Part shown: in pieces, positions 16,867 through 26,894 of the stretch
How the letters are laid out: the number at the start of each line of letters is the position of its first letter
How positions within the stretch are numbered: the first letter of the stretch is position 1
From: an uncultured Cyclobacteriaceae bacterium
GTDB taxonomy: Bacteria; Bacteroidota; Bacteroidia; Cytophagales; Cyclobacteriaceae
Assembly (NCBI GenBank): GCA_937958005.1
Contig: CALGOB010000077.1
Location: 1 to 53,362 of the forward strand
Length of the DNA: 53,362 nt
Direction of reading: 5' to 3'
Position numbers and translations under genes: made by a program
The notes under the pieces: model-generated
Database searches by the model: none
Told to the model about the DNA's origin: nothing
What the model saw: the letters and a program-made list of their open reading frames with translations, nothing else

Positions 16867-19416
16867 TTATTGAAAATGATAGGTGAAGTCAAGAAATATA
16901 GTTCTACCTTCTGCAAACTGCCTATTTAACCTAGAAATAGCTGATGGTAAAAAATATTCTTTATCCAATAGGTTATAAATGGAGCAACCAATAGTAGCAT
17001 TTTTAAAATGGACTTTTACCAGAGCATTCAGAACTAGTTCAGGTGAGATTTCTTGACTTGTATTAGCAGAAGCAATTACGTCGCCATTTGTGTCAAACTC
17101 AAAAGAGTTATTCACAATTGACCTTCCTATTAATTGCGCATTTGCCCCTATAGAAATTTCTGGTTTTTTAAGGCCACTTACCCCTTGGCTACTGGTCAAA
17201 TCATCCCATTGTTTATTTGAGGGTTTGAATCTAAAGTTAATTCCTGCCTTCAACTGAGAGCGTGGAAAAAGAGTCAAAGAATCTCTAGTTGAGAATACAT
17301 TGTTATTAAATACCTTGAAATATGTATTTCTAGCTGAATCTCTTGCAAAATTTTGTCTGGTAGTAGAATAATTAGCGAATACTGATACATCGGCAATTTT
17401 CAGATCTTTACGAAACTTCAATTCCAACTCGTATCCTGATACTCTAATTTCTGTGCTATCATTAACAAAAGTACTGTTCTCTCCACGTCGGATGTTTTGA
17501 TCTATTTTATTGCGATAGGTCAATGCTGAGTAACTAAAGTTTTTATTCAAATCACCAAAAACAATAAACTCGCCACTTTCAATGTTTTGAGATCTTAGAT
17601 TTTCATTGGCTTCAAAAAACCTAATTCCTCCTCTTCTATATAGAAATGGTGGAGGTAAAAATGCTGAATTGTAAATTAGCTTAAGCTTGACAGGGTTCAA
17701 ATCACCTTTATGCTCTGGCAAATAGACCAAAGCTAACCTCGGGGAATATGCTTGTCCCCAAACAAAAGTATCAAACCTAGAAAATTCATTGTGATAATTA
17801 AACCTAACCCCCAATGTTGCCACCAATTTGTCTGAAATTAGATGTTGTTCAGCTTGAAGGTAAAGTGCTGCCACATATTCATTTCGGTTATTGTCTGTAG
17901 AGTCTATGAAATGATCTCCTACTTTTTCTAACTCATACACCCCATTTCTATCTTCAAAATAATTGTAAAACCAATTATTCACAAAAGCTTCAAAACCAGC
18001 AATCACTAAGCTTTTTTTTGAATTACTTTTAGGAGATGATTTTACGTACTCCAAATTTATAGTCCCACGATACTCGTCACCAATTAAACGGCTACTTTCT
18101 TCTATCCCTGTTGAAAATGAGTTGAGGTACAATTTTTTACCAAAATGATCTCCACTTAGCTTTAAGCTTAAATTTTTTACCGGAAGATCATATTCAAATT
18201 GAAGGAACTGTCTATTATCTACCCTTCCTCTAAACTTACTCAAGCTATCAGAGGCTGGATCCCAAATATTGAAGCTGATTGGTCTTGCATCTACAAAAAC
18301 ACTCGATTGCAGATTAGCTGTAATGTTGAGTCTTTTACTGGTGTATCTTGCTAAGATATTATAACTGGGTCCGTATTCATTTACAAATTCAACTCCTGTA
18401 GAGTCCGCCTGGCGTAAAGTATCACCAGCGCTTAAAATATCTGGCAGTGCCGTGTTGTATTTTGTATTCGCTAAGTTTATTTCATTCCCGTCTGACTGTT
18501 TAAAACTAGCCGAGAAATAGAGGTATCCATTGTTATTTACCTTTTGTGATGTTTGATAATTGATCCTTGTTGTTAGGCTATTGGTACTGGTTAAACTGTT
18601 CCCATTCCCAATATGCACAGAAACCTGACTTTTTAGGTCAGTTCCATCCTTGGTAATGATGTTTACAACACCGCTAAAGGCACTACCGCCATAAAGTGCA
18701 GACCCTGGGCCTTTCACTAATTCTATTTGCTCTACATAATCTAAACTAATCCAATCAGGTGCATTTGTATTAGTCAACACATCTGTAATTCTATGACCAT
18801 TGATTAGAAAAAGAACATCTTGAAGAGTCGTATTGGAACTCCCTCTGGTCCCAAATATTCTCTCATTGTTGTCACCAAGTTCTGCAAATCCTGCGGTCAA
18901 TCTAATCAGATCTAGTAAATCCCTAGCACCCAGCCGTTCTATATCATCCTTGGTATAGACTGTAATAGTAGCTGGCGCCAAGTCTATATCTTGCGGATGT
19001 TTATTGACATAAACCAAGTTACCCTTTTGATCTTTTAGGTAGTTTTCAATGTATTTTTTAAGCTGATCAGACTCATTATCTGTCAGAACTTTAATTGAAA
19101 AATTTGGTTCTAGTTCATTGTATTCGGCAATAAACTGATCAAGCTTACTCCATTCTTTTGTTAAAAAACTTAGTCTGATCCCCCAATCAAGATAATCCTT
19201 TATTCTATCATCCGTCTTATTACCTTTTCCCTGATAAACTATTTTTTTATCAAGTTTTAAAAATTCATCATAAGCTGTTTCATACTTTTTTTTGATATAT
19301 TCTTCATTAACGGTTTTGTAAAAACCTACTTGTTGTCCATATGATGAAAAAGAAGTTACCAATAAGAAACAACTAAATAAAGTAAAGTTTAAAGTCCTAC
19401 ATTTTAAGTTATTCAT
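16867..19416 (-). CDS. TonB-dependent outer-membrane receptor
   Basis: This protein of about 849 aa has a signal peptide (cleavage near SSYGQQ) and an N-terminal region of about 90 residues with no obvious CarboxypepD/SusC-type domain. A plug domain follows (TVYTKDDIERLGARDLLDLI, then IFGTRGSS, INGHRITDVL and VEQIELVKGPGSALYGG), and then a long beta barrel ending FLDFTYHFQ. It should be a ligand-gated, TonB-powered outer-membrane transporter. There is no SusD partner, so a SusCD glycan role is unlikely; the ligand is unknown. The ATG at 19416 is preferred; the in-frame TTG at 19425 overlaps the previous gene's TGA. It sits between the nSTAND and SulP genes inside the eCIS operon, which is not typical for these loci. 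Confidence 0.88.
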   Translation of the reverse strand: MNNLKCRTLNFTLFSCFLLVTSFSSYGQQVGFYKTVNEEYIKKKYETAYDEFLKLDKKIVYQGKGNKTDDRIKDYLDWGIRLSFLTKEWSKLDQFIAEYNELEPNFSIKVLTDNESDQLKKYIENYLKDQKGNLVYVNKHPQDIDLAPATITVYTKDDIERLGARDLLDLIRLTAGFAELGDNNERIFGTRGSSNTTLQDVLFLINGHRITDVLTNTNAPDWISLDYVEQIELVKGPGSALYGGSAFSGVVNIITKDGTDLKSQVSVHIGNGNSLTSTNSLTTRINYQTSQKVNNNGYLYFSASFKQSDGNEINLANTKYNTALPDILSAGDTLRQADSTGVEFVNEYGPSYNILARYTSKRLNITANLQSSVFVDARPISFNIWDPASDSLSKFRGRVDNRQFLQFEYDLPVKNLSLKLSGDHFGKKLYLNSFSTGIEESSRLIGDEYRGTINLEYVKSSPKSNSKKSLVIAGFEAFVNNWFYNYFEDRNGVYELEKVGDHFIDSTDNNRNEYVAALYLQAEQHLISDKLVATLGVRFNYHNEFSRFDTFVWGQAYSPRLALVYLPEHKGDLNPVKLKLIYNSAFLPPPFLYRRGGIRFFEANENLRSQNIESGEFIVFGDLNKNFSYSALTYRNKIDQNIRRGENSTFVNDSTEIRVSGYELELKFRKDLKIADVSVFANYSTTRQNFARDSARNTYFKVFNNNVFSTRDSLTLFPRSQLKAGINFRFKPSNKQWDDLTSSQGVSGLKKPEISIGANAQLIGRSIVNNSFEFDTNGDVIASANTSQEISPELVLNALVKVHFKNATIGCSIYNLLDKEYFLPSAISRLNRQFAEGRTIFLDFTYHFQ

Positions 19417-19421
19417 AGCGT

Positions 19422-22400
19422 TCAATTAGTTTGCTGATCCAACAGCTCTATCAATTCATTACCCATGCGCTCAAAATCCAATAAAATAATGGAAACTTGG
19501 CCTAAATTCCCTCCTTTGAGCCCCTCTGTAGATGACGAAACTAAGATGGTCTCTTCATCCGCAAAAGCTACTTCTCTAATAGCATCGGCTTGCTCAAATT
19601 TCAGTGGTTGATAGTTTGTTTTAAATTCCACTAAATCCCATACATTGATTATACCATCCCTACTGGCTGATATCAAAACACTTTCACTCTGATTAGTTTC
19701 TAGCACATTGATATTATTAGCATGTTCCAAGAAAAATTGCTCTTTTAATTCTAGTTGATCACTCACAATTTTATAAAAAGCAAGTTGACCTTTTCTATTC
19801 CCGATGACCAGTAATTGTTTTTTGGCCAAGTATTTCAAGGCTGTTATGTCATTTACAGCTATATTAGTCTTAATTTGAGATACTAACTTCACTGAATCAT
19901 TTTTAAGCAACTCAAGTTGTATTATTCCGCTGCTTAACGAGGCCATGATCATCATCCCAGATTCATCATCGTAGGAAACACCTCTTAGGTTGTTTTCAAT
20001 ATTGGTAGAGGTATTGCCTTTATTACTAAATATACGTACTGGCTTAGGGAAATTGATTTCATTCTTTTGTTGATCTTTCATTAGCCATAAATTAGCCTGT
20101 TGATCTACTGCTAAAAAGCTACTTTCCTTAAAGGGATAAATAGCCAAAACAGCACTTTCTAGTTTAATTTTCTGTAAATGCCTTCCCTTATTATCGTACC
20201 AAGAGACATATCTTTTTTTACTCTCCACAGGCAAATGGCTAATCATAAATTTATCTCCAGATTGATTAAACCTCATTTTGTAGGCTCCTAATTCACTTAA
20301 GTCCCTCCCCACATTTTCTTTCAGCGTATCTAAACTTTTTTTAGTCATCGCATATTTGTAGACTTTAGGCATCCTACCATTGGCTACAATCAAAACATTG
20401 TTCTCTTTTTTCTGCTTAGCCAGGCTTACAGAAGTAGTAATGACTTTTAATGGGCTTTTTTTATTAGCCTCTTGATATGCTTTTTGCATCCCATTAAACA
20501 CCTCTTTTTTCACCCTCTCCGTTAAGCCTGGGAAGCTATCCAATACCCCTTCATTTTCCTGAATCAGCGTACTGTAAGCTAAATAAAGCCCTCCTATATC
20601 CTTGGCCGCGTTGAATTTCACAAAATCATCACTACTATTCTTCAAAGTCTTTTTGAATCCTTCTAGTGATTTGGTAATCTGTTGCAATGCATTCAGATAG
20701 TCATTTTCTTTTTTGGTAGCTTCCTGTTCTATTTCAAGCAACTTGGCCCTTTTTTCGTTTTCTGCTAATTTTGCATTGGAAATAATCAACTCTCCCTCCT
20801 TCTCTTTCGCCTTAGTAGTGGCTATTTCTGCTAAACTTAGTGCTTGAGCCGCTTTGGCAGAATCTACACCTGCTCGAGCTATTGCAATATTAGCCCTGAC
20901 CTTATCCAACCTTGCTTGTCTTTTAGCTGTATCTGCCTTAGCTATTGCTAAATTTGCAATAATTCTCGCTGTATCTGCTTCCGCTTTTGCTAATTCCGCA
21001 CTGTCCTTTAATTTTCTAGACACATTGATTGCTCTAGTAGCTCTATTTCCTTCTATAGATGCCCAGACTAGTAGTATTAAAAGTGATATTGAGAATACAG
21101 CAACAATAATTCTAGTCCTTTTCGCTTTTTGCGTACGAGAATTCTCCTCAGCATTCAGGTCATCCTCCTTCTTTTGTTGTTTCAACAAGCATTGTTGATA
21201 AAACGAATCAACAGCATCGAAATTGATTCCATATCGCCTTGCCCAGCCTTTATGTGGCTGTACCTGTTCGTACCATAATTTTGTCTCTTTAAACTTCTCA
21301 CCTTCATACAAGTGATCATTGTTCATGACACTTCTATTGAGATCATGATAGACCCCTGCATTTTCATGCTCCTCATCTACCCAACTCCTCAAGAGGTCAA
21401 CACTCTGCACAATTTCATCCCTAGACAAAATCACCTCTGAGTAAACGGTTAAAGCAGACCTACCTTTATGTTCTGCATTTAGATTTTCTAAGCGTTCTAT
21501 GATTCCCTGTGTTTGATAAACCTCTAAAATCCCACTATTACTCGTCATAAAAGGAGTTACTATTTGGATGATCTCATCTGAGGTAGCGTTGGTTATCGTT
21601 GCAATTTCTTCAATAGATCTTGGTAAAATAAGATAGTCACCCACTTCCTTTGCGCCTGTTAACGCCTGAAAGGTCCGTTTTGTCAGTAATTGCTCATGTG
21701 GAGGGAACAGGTCGTAGATACTTTTTAACTGATGGGCAACAGAATGCTCTAATCCACCAATCGCATCAAGATGAGAAAGCTCCACTGTATTTGATCCTAA
21801 TTCCCGGCTTTTTACAATACTTCGCATTATTGCATGTTTGATAGAGCCCAGTGCTGGTTTGTTGTCTTTTAAATGATCTTTTACATTTTTTATATAATCA
21901 GGAGAAAAATTAAGGTGGTTCGTATTCGAGATTTTTGAAAAAACTTCCACCAAATTACCAACGCCTATATCTCCTAAAATAAATTGATGTTTGTTTATCA
22001 ATTCTGCCAATCTAGGGTAAATAGAAAAGCTGGAAGCTATATCAGTTCTTAAAGTAGTAATTACATATATGGGGTAGGCAGTCTGCTGCGTTACTTCTAT
22101 GAGGCGTTCAACAAATTCATCTAATTCAGACTCTCCATCAGTAGCATAATAGATCAAATCATCTAGATTGTCAATAAATAACAATAGGTTGGAGTCTTCT
22201 ATGACTTCATATTTTTCAATGACTTCAATAATTCCGTATTTCTTTTTGGTGAGGGTATCTTGAAATTTAAAGTTTAAATTAGGATCTACTTTTGATTGGC
22301 TTTGATCAGACATAATTTCCAAACTCGACAAAGCCATAGACAGGGCTTCAATAGGCTTATTCCCAGGTCTAAAACTTACTATTTTCCAAGATTTAGAACT

Positions 22401-22640
22401 TCTTAATGCGTAACCGTCTTGTAAAACAGGGATCACTTCATGGTTAATAAAAGAAGTCTTACCCATCCCTGGATTACCAACAATTGCGATGAAATTACTA
22501 TGATTTAAGCTTTTGAGCAATTGATGTTTTTCCCTTTCTCTACTTGCAAAAAAATCTTTTATATCGATTGTTCCTGCAGTAGGATCCAAGCCCGTTCCAT
22601 TACTTGATTTTTTTGGCGATATAGCTCCTTTATTCGACAT
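19422..22640 (-). CDS. nSTAND-type NTPase with membrane helix, coiled coil and C-terminal propeller
   Basis: The N-terminus has an FFASREREKHQLL entry segment and Walker A GNPGMGKTSF (about 55-64), with LLLFIDNLDDL (about 152-162) as Walker B. This is the nSTAND layout. A single transmembrane helix lies at about 505-528 (IIVAVFSISLLILLVW). An Ala-rich coiled coil with repeated A-K-A-D-T-A-K/R units follows (about 535-650). The C-terminal third looks like a beta propeller (ISASRDGIINVWDL is WD40-like). STAND proteins are signal-sensing switches; the membrane helix would put sensor and NTPase on opposite sides. The start ATG at 22640 shares one base with the TGA of the preceding baseplate gene, so the two are translationally coupled. 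I infer a sensor or trigger for the system. Confidence 0.82.
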   Translation of the reverse strand: MSNKGAISPKKSSNGTGLDPTAGTIDIKDFFASREREKHQLLKSLNHSNFIAIVGNPGMGKTSFINHEVIPVLQDGYALRSSKSWKIVSFRPGNKPIEALSMALSSLEIMSDQSQSKVDPNLNFKFQDTLTKKKYGIIEVIEKYEVIEDSNLLLFIDNLDDLIYYATDGESELDEFVERLIEVTQQTAYPIYVITTLRTDIASSFSIYPRLAELINKHQFILGDIGVGNLVEVFSKISNTNHLNFSPDYIKNVKDHLKDNKPALGSIKHAIMRSIVKSRELGSNTVELSHLDAIGGLEHSVAHQLKSIYDLFPPHEQLLTKRTFQALTGAKEVGDYLILPRSIEEIATITNATSDEIIQIVTPFMTSNSGILEVYQTQGIIERLENLNAEHKGRSALTVYSEVILSRDEIVQSVDLLRSWVDEEHENAGVYHDLNRSVMNNDHLYEGEKFKETKLWYEQVQPHKGWARRYGINFDAVDSFYQQCLLKQQKKEDDLNAEENSRTQKAKRTRIIVAVFSISLLILLVWASIEGNRATRAINVSRKLKDSAELAKAEADTARIIANLAIAKADTAKRQARLDKVRANIAIARAGVDSAKAAQALSLAEIATTKAKEKEGELIISNAKLAENEKRAKLLEIEQEATKKENDYLNALQQITKSLEGFKKTLKNSSDDFVKFNAAKDIGGLYLAYSTLIQENEGVLDSFPGLTERVKKEVFNGMQKAYQEANKKSPLKVITTSVSLAKQKKENNVLIVANGRMPKVYKYAMTKKSLDTLKENVGRDLSELGAYKMRFNQSGDKFMISHLPVESKKRYVSWYDNKGRHLQKIKLESAVLAIYPFKESSFLAVDQQANLWLMKDQQKNEINFPKPVRIFSNKGNTSTNIENNLRGVSYDDESGMMIMASLSSGIIQLELLKNDSVKLVSQIKTNIAVNDITALKYLAKKQLLVIGNRKGQLAFYKIVSDQLELKEQFFLEHANNINVLETNQSESVLISASRDGIINVWDLVEFKTNYQPLKFEQADAIREVAFADEETILVSSSTEGLKGGNLGQVSIILLDFERMGNELIELLDQQTN

Positions 22641-25600
22641 CAATCAGCAGTTTGGTTCGTTAATAAAATTTCTAATAATTCGGCAGTTAATAGGTCTTGC
22701 TGTTGCAGGGACTCACGATCTCTCTTTGAAGAATTTTCCATATATTGGAAATACAATTCTTCAAATTCCTCCATCTGATTATAGCGCAACCCGACCATAT
22801 TAATGGCTAAATGTGCTGGAGCAGATTTAAAAAGAGTCTGTTTAAAAAGTTGAAAAAATTCCTCATCATTAAACCGCGCTGTCCAATTTGGATATACGAC
22901 ACTCAACTGATAATTTAAGTCCTCAGCACTTACGGTTTCTAAACCTTGAAGTCTAATAACGGAGTTGAACTGAAACTGCCCTATTACTTTATCAAAATAA
23001 GCTAAGCTATGATTAACAAAATGATCAGCCTTTTGTCTATCTGGAAATTTATCAACAGACTCCAATATAGAATTTCCTTGATAATCTAATACGAGTACCT
23101 TGAAATGGTCATCTACTTCTTCAATCACATAACTTAATGAACTAAGTAAAACACTTTTTAACGTCTCTATAATTTGTTCATGTTCTTTAGTAAGAATAGC
23201 ATTCAGCGTTTTAAACAAGGCATCATTTGACTCATTCAGGATCGTAAAGTGGTATTTTCGCTCATCATCTAATCTAAAAACTTGAGCCAAGTTGCCGCTT
23301 TCCTTACTTTGTTCATAAAAGGAGATGGTTTTTTGAATAAAAGCTTCAGCCTTTGCCTCAGATTGGAATGTCTCCAAAGATTTAGCAAGTTCTTCTCCCA
23401 TTCTATCTTTAATGATGACCAAGAAAGTGTTTTTCCTATTTTCTACAATCTTATAGTTACTGTTAAAACAAGCCAGCAAAATCGTATCCATTGCTTCAAC
23501 CCTTTGCTGATCAGCAGGTAACATGTCCAAACTTCTAAATTTGTCAACTCCCTCATGTCTTAAATAAAAATAGTACTTGTTGTTTTCCTTAGGCCTTAGT
23601 AAAATATGCTCTACTATATGGAAACCTTCATTCTTTGTATTTACCTCTTGAAAATGTTTGATAATGCCATGTACTTTCCTTTTAGCCTCCTCTTTATCAC
23701 GAGCTTTTGTTAACAAAGTAGCTGGCTCTCCAGTAGGTGGCATAAAGAATATAGCATAACCATTTTCTTGGGCAATAATTTTATAATTGGATTCCTTCAA
23801 ACCAAATTTGAACAAATACCAAAAATACTCCTTGCTGGGTACTATGAAGCGAGCTTTAGCATGAGGGTCAGCTGATCTTACATGTTTAGGCAATTGCCCA
23901 CTTTCCTCTTCCATCAAGATTTCTGATCCACTTACTTTATTAACAGACATTTTTGAGTCTTTCAAAGAAGTCACTAATCGTTCATTAGATTTATGCGCTA
24001 TGTTCAGCAATAAAGAAACTTTAAGCTTGAGAGGGATGTCAATTTCATGATCACTCTTCAGGGATTCAAAACAAATCCCTCTTGATCTATTTTTATTTAA
24101 ATTGACAATATTTCTCAGGAAAAGTGATTTTAAGGAAATGAGTTTTTGATCCACTACTTCTTGATTTTCTCCATCTATCAAACTATTGAATTTAATATGG
24201 AAATCTGTCGTAAACTGTTCTCCAAATCTTGCCAATAAGTGTGAAAGTAATCGATCTTTTCTCTCTGAGGAAACATCAAAATCAACCATAACTTCCTCCA
24301 AATCGATTTGTTGAAAATCCACCTCAATTTCTTCCTCTAGAAAGACTTCAGTAATCGCTATTAAAGTCGATTTCTTTTTCTCATCAAATCCATTCTTCAA
24401 AGTATTCAATGATAGTTCCAGTTCTTCTATCCTTATCTGATCATCTGTCCTTTGAATCTCTTGTTCAATAAGATCAACCCCTGTCCACAATTCTTTACAC
24501 TGGATCACCAGTTCCTGTAGGTGCTTACGTTTTAAAAATGGGTGCTCTTTTAGGGCTACCATTTTCAATTTGATCAGTTCTTCATATTTCTCTAAAGCAA
24601 GTTCTCCACTGAGTTTGTTTTTCTGCTTAATTTCTTCCTTTAGTCGATCCAGCTGTATCAATTGTTTCTCACTAAGGTGATCTTCAGGAGTCTCTTTTAT
24701 GAAATTTAGCTTTTTCTTAAGTATAGAAGCTGGTTCAATTTTTTTCTTAAGCAAACCTTGAAACTCTGGGCCTAGCGTCACTAGGTTTTGTGAAAAATAC
24801 GTTTTAGATGATTCTTGATCAGCCTCAGCAATAGAAAAAAGTTTTGCAATGCCCGCAAGTTGTTTGAGGTGATTCGCCATTACCTGATCAAAAAACAACA
24901 AATAAGATTTAAGCTGTTCAGATTGCGCCTTCCTTTGCTTTCCTTCTTCTTGAGTTGGTTCGTAATCTCCAACTCGGTAAATCCCTGGAAAGCTCTTTTG
25001 AATAGATTCGTAGCTAATCAATTCTGCTGTTTTAGGAATACTTTGTCTACTTCTTTTGGGGTTTGTTAATACTTGATAGCTACGATGTGTCTTGTTTTCA
25101 ATGATATTGAGTGCATAAAGCACTGACTCTTCATGGTATTTATTGATCACCCCTCCTTTATAAACTGATATATCAAACCCTTTAAAAGGCGCATCTTCTT
25201 CAGGTTTAAGCAAACCCATGGTCAGGTATCTGTTTTCCGATACTGAGATGATATCCCCATAAATGGGGATGTCATCTTTGACAACGTTTAAATTCCTCAG
25301 GTTTCTTACTCCTTTGATAGACAAAATGCAATCTGCTATCTTAGATACATAGTATTCTTTTCTTTGAACATCTAGTTGTTCTTTTTCAATAAAACCATGC
25401 TTATGGGAAGCTATATTAAAAATATCTTCTAGCCCTTCACCTTCTGTTTCCAACTCATTTAAAGTAGCAAACTTTACAGGGGGGTTAAAGTAATTCTCCA
25501 ATTCAAAAAACACCTCAGCCAATACATCTTGAGCAATCTGATCTTGAAAAATTTCTATTTCTACCCCAAAAGAAATCTTTTCTGGCTCTAAAATCCTAAT

Positions 25601-26125
25601 GTTTTCTAGGTCCTCCCCTAAATTCCTGTTTTTATCAAACAAAGCGCTAATGGCGTGTTTTATTTCATCGTACTCGTTTGGCGATATGTCGTTTTTGGGG
25701 ATTATTTCTATTTCAAATAATCCTTGAAAGCCTTCTTTATGATATTTAATTTGATTGACCCAACAGTTAGCTACTTTATTGGGGAATTCATCTAATATTA
25801 AGACCCTGTAATCTTCTAAAGTAACTGAGCTGGGAGGAAAGACCTCTTCGGCAGGGAATAAGGTGTTATTTTGAGTAGTTTCTTCTTGTTTTCCCTCGTG
25901 AAAAAGCAAGGTTTCGATATCTAGGTTGGTACGATAAGCTATATCAGTAAGTGCATAGCAAAACTGTTCCAATACGGTAACGCCAGGATCATGAATATTA
26001 TAATCTGTCCAGTTATCACCTGACATCTGTTGGGTCATAGTGATCGCTTCTTTGCGTAACCATTGATAATCCATGGTTTTGGGCAGTTCTTTATTCCTTA
26101 TTATGCTTGGTGTTTCTTCCTGCAT
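22640..26125 (-). CDS. Large eCIS baseplate protein (Afp12-like), 1161 aa
   Basis: The N-terminus WTDYNIHDPGVTVLEQFCYA followed by LTDIAYRTNLDIE is the hallmark (DPGVT-LE-F-Y-LTDIAYR) of the large baseplate wedge proteins of contractile injection systems. The long middle part is helical and charged (about 420-620). Two related DEREDKYHF/VIEEVDDHFK-type repeats appear toward the C-terminus (about 750-1080). The C-terminal AHLAINMVGLRYNQMEEFEE segment resembles the end of Afp12-type proteins. It follows the baseplate J and fibre-like genes, as expected for the baseplate set. Assignment to Afp12 rather than to another baseplate wedge rests on gene order and size. Confidence 0.8.
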   Translation of the reverse strand: MQEETPSIIRNKELPKTMDYQWLRKEAITMTQQMSGDNWTDYNIHDPGVTVLEQFCYALTDIAYRTNLDIETLLFHEGKQEETTQNNTLFPAEEVFPPSSVTLEDYRVLILDEFPNKVANCWVNQIKYHKEGFQGLFEIEIIPKNDISPNEYDEIKHAISALFDKNRNLGEDLENIRILEPEKISFGVEIEIFQDQIAQDVLAEVFFELENYFNPPVKFATLNELETEGEGLEDIFNIASHKHGFIEKEQLDVQRKEYYVSKIADCILSIKGVRNLRNLNVVKDDIPIYGDIISVSENRYLTMGLLKPEEDAPFKGFDISVYKGGVINKYHEESVLYALNIIENKTHRSYQVLTNPKRSRQSIPKTAELISYESIQKSFPGIYRVGDYEPTQEEGKQRKAQSEQLKSYLLFFDQVMANHLKQLAGIAKLFSIAEADQESSKTYFSQNLVTLGPEFQGLLKKKIEPASILKKKLNFIKETPEDHLSEKQLIQLDRLKEEIKQKNKLSGELALEKYEELIKLKMVALKEHPFLKRKHLQELVIQCKELWTGVDLIEQEIQRTDDQIRIEELELSLNTLKNGFDEKKKSTLIAITEVFLEEEIEVDFQQIDLEEVMVDFDVSSERKDRLLSHLLARFGEQFTTDFHIKFNSLIDGENQEVVDQKLISLKSLFLRNIVNLNKNRSRGICFESLKSDHEIDIPLKLKVSLLLNIAHKSNERLVTSLKDSKMSVNKVSGSEILMEEESGQLPKHVRSADPHAKARFIVPSKEYFWYLFKFGLKESNYKIIAQENGYAIFFMPPTGEPATLLTKARDKEEAKRKVHGIIKHFQEVNTKNEGFHIVEHILLRPKENNKYYFYLRHEGVDKFRSLDMLPADQQRVEAMDTILLACFNSNYKIVENRKNTFLVIIKDRMGEELAKSLETFQSEAKAEAFIQKTISFYEQSKESGNLAQVFRLDDERKYHFTILNESNDALFKTLNAILTKEHEQIIETLKSVLLSSLSYVIEEVDDHFKVLVLDYQGNSILESVDKFPDRQKADHFVNHSLAYFDKVIGQFQFNSVIRLQGLETVSAEDLNYQLSVVYPNWTARFNDEEFFQLFKQTLFKSAPAHLAINMVGLRYNQMEEFEELYFQYMENSSKRDRESLQQQDLLTAELLEILLTNQTAD

Positions 26126-26156
26126 TAATCTAGCTTACTTTTTGTTTTATGAGTTA

Positions 26157-26894
26157 TCAACCGATTACCTCATCCCAGAGGGAGGTAACATGGTATCTAA
26201 TCTGCACTGTTTTATGTTCTTTGTCCACTCCATAATGACTGCTTGTCCTTACTTCCAATCTGGTATCTTCAGCCGTAAACTTCCACCTGAATTTAAGGCG
26301 ATGCCAAAACCAACCATAAAACGCCTGCGTAACATTGATTTTCCCTTTTCTTTCAGCACAAACTGCGATAGCATGTGCCATTGCATATTTTCCTCTACTT
26401 TGTTCTCTATTTACCTTACAGACCACTTCAAAGGCTTTACAGCCTGGCTCTGTACTTAAAAGTGTATGCCATTCTGCATCTGCAGCCACCTCCTGTTTAT
26501 CTTGATAGGTACCTACACGGTATTTCATTCCTACCGTGCCCTCTATATCCAATAAATGTTTAGGTTGTGGAGTACCAATTCCTACATTTCCTCCACTCTG
26601 TAAAAAAAGTCTGTGCTCTCCTGTATTCTCGGATATGCTTAGTCCTTTCTCTGACTCATGCGGGTTGACGGATAAATCCCATAATGGCTCTTGTTCCTTG
26701 ATATCTTCAAATAGACTAATTAATTTTTTTGATTTACCAACAGGAGCAAGCTTTAACCCATGCTCTGAGGTTTTAGCAAAACCATCGTCAATCTTATTGA
26801 CCGTTGAATCAATCATATTGGAAAAATGTACCTCTGTAGGTACTTGTCCTTTTTGAAAAAAACCCTTTAGCGAAGCTCTGTTAAATATCTGCAT
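26157..26894 (-). CDS. Fibre-like / receptor-binding candidate, 245 aa
   Basis: The N-terminal FFQKGQVPTEVHFSNMIDS resembles the 'F-F-x-x-G-x-x-P-T-x-x-F-x-x-L-I-D-S' segment found in Bacteroidota tail-fibre-like proteins. The middle has LFLQSGGNVGIGTPQPKHLL followed by DIEG, the 'GNVGIGT-P-LLDI-G' motif of fibre shaft domains. The C-terminal 120 residues (CKAFEVVCKVNREQSRGKYA onward) look like a beta-rich head domain. It lies between the baseplate J gene and the Afp12-like gene, preceded by a 362-bp gap. The likely role is host or surface binding at the baseplate. No chaperone-like partner gene is adjacent. Confidence 0.65.
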   Translation of the reverse strand: MQIFNRASLKGFFQKGQVPTEVHFSNMIDSTVNKIDDGFAKTSEHGLKLAPVGKSKKLISLFEDIKEQEPLWDLSVNPHESEKGLSISENTGEHRLFLQSGGNVGIGTPQPKHLLDIEGTVGMKYRVGTYQDKQEVAADAEWHTLLSTEPGCKAFEVVCKVNREQSRGKYAMAHAIAVCAERKGKINVTQAFYGWFWHRLKFRWKFTAEDTRLEVRTSSHYGVDKEHKTVQIRYHVTSLWDEVIG

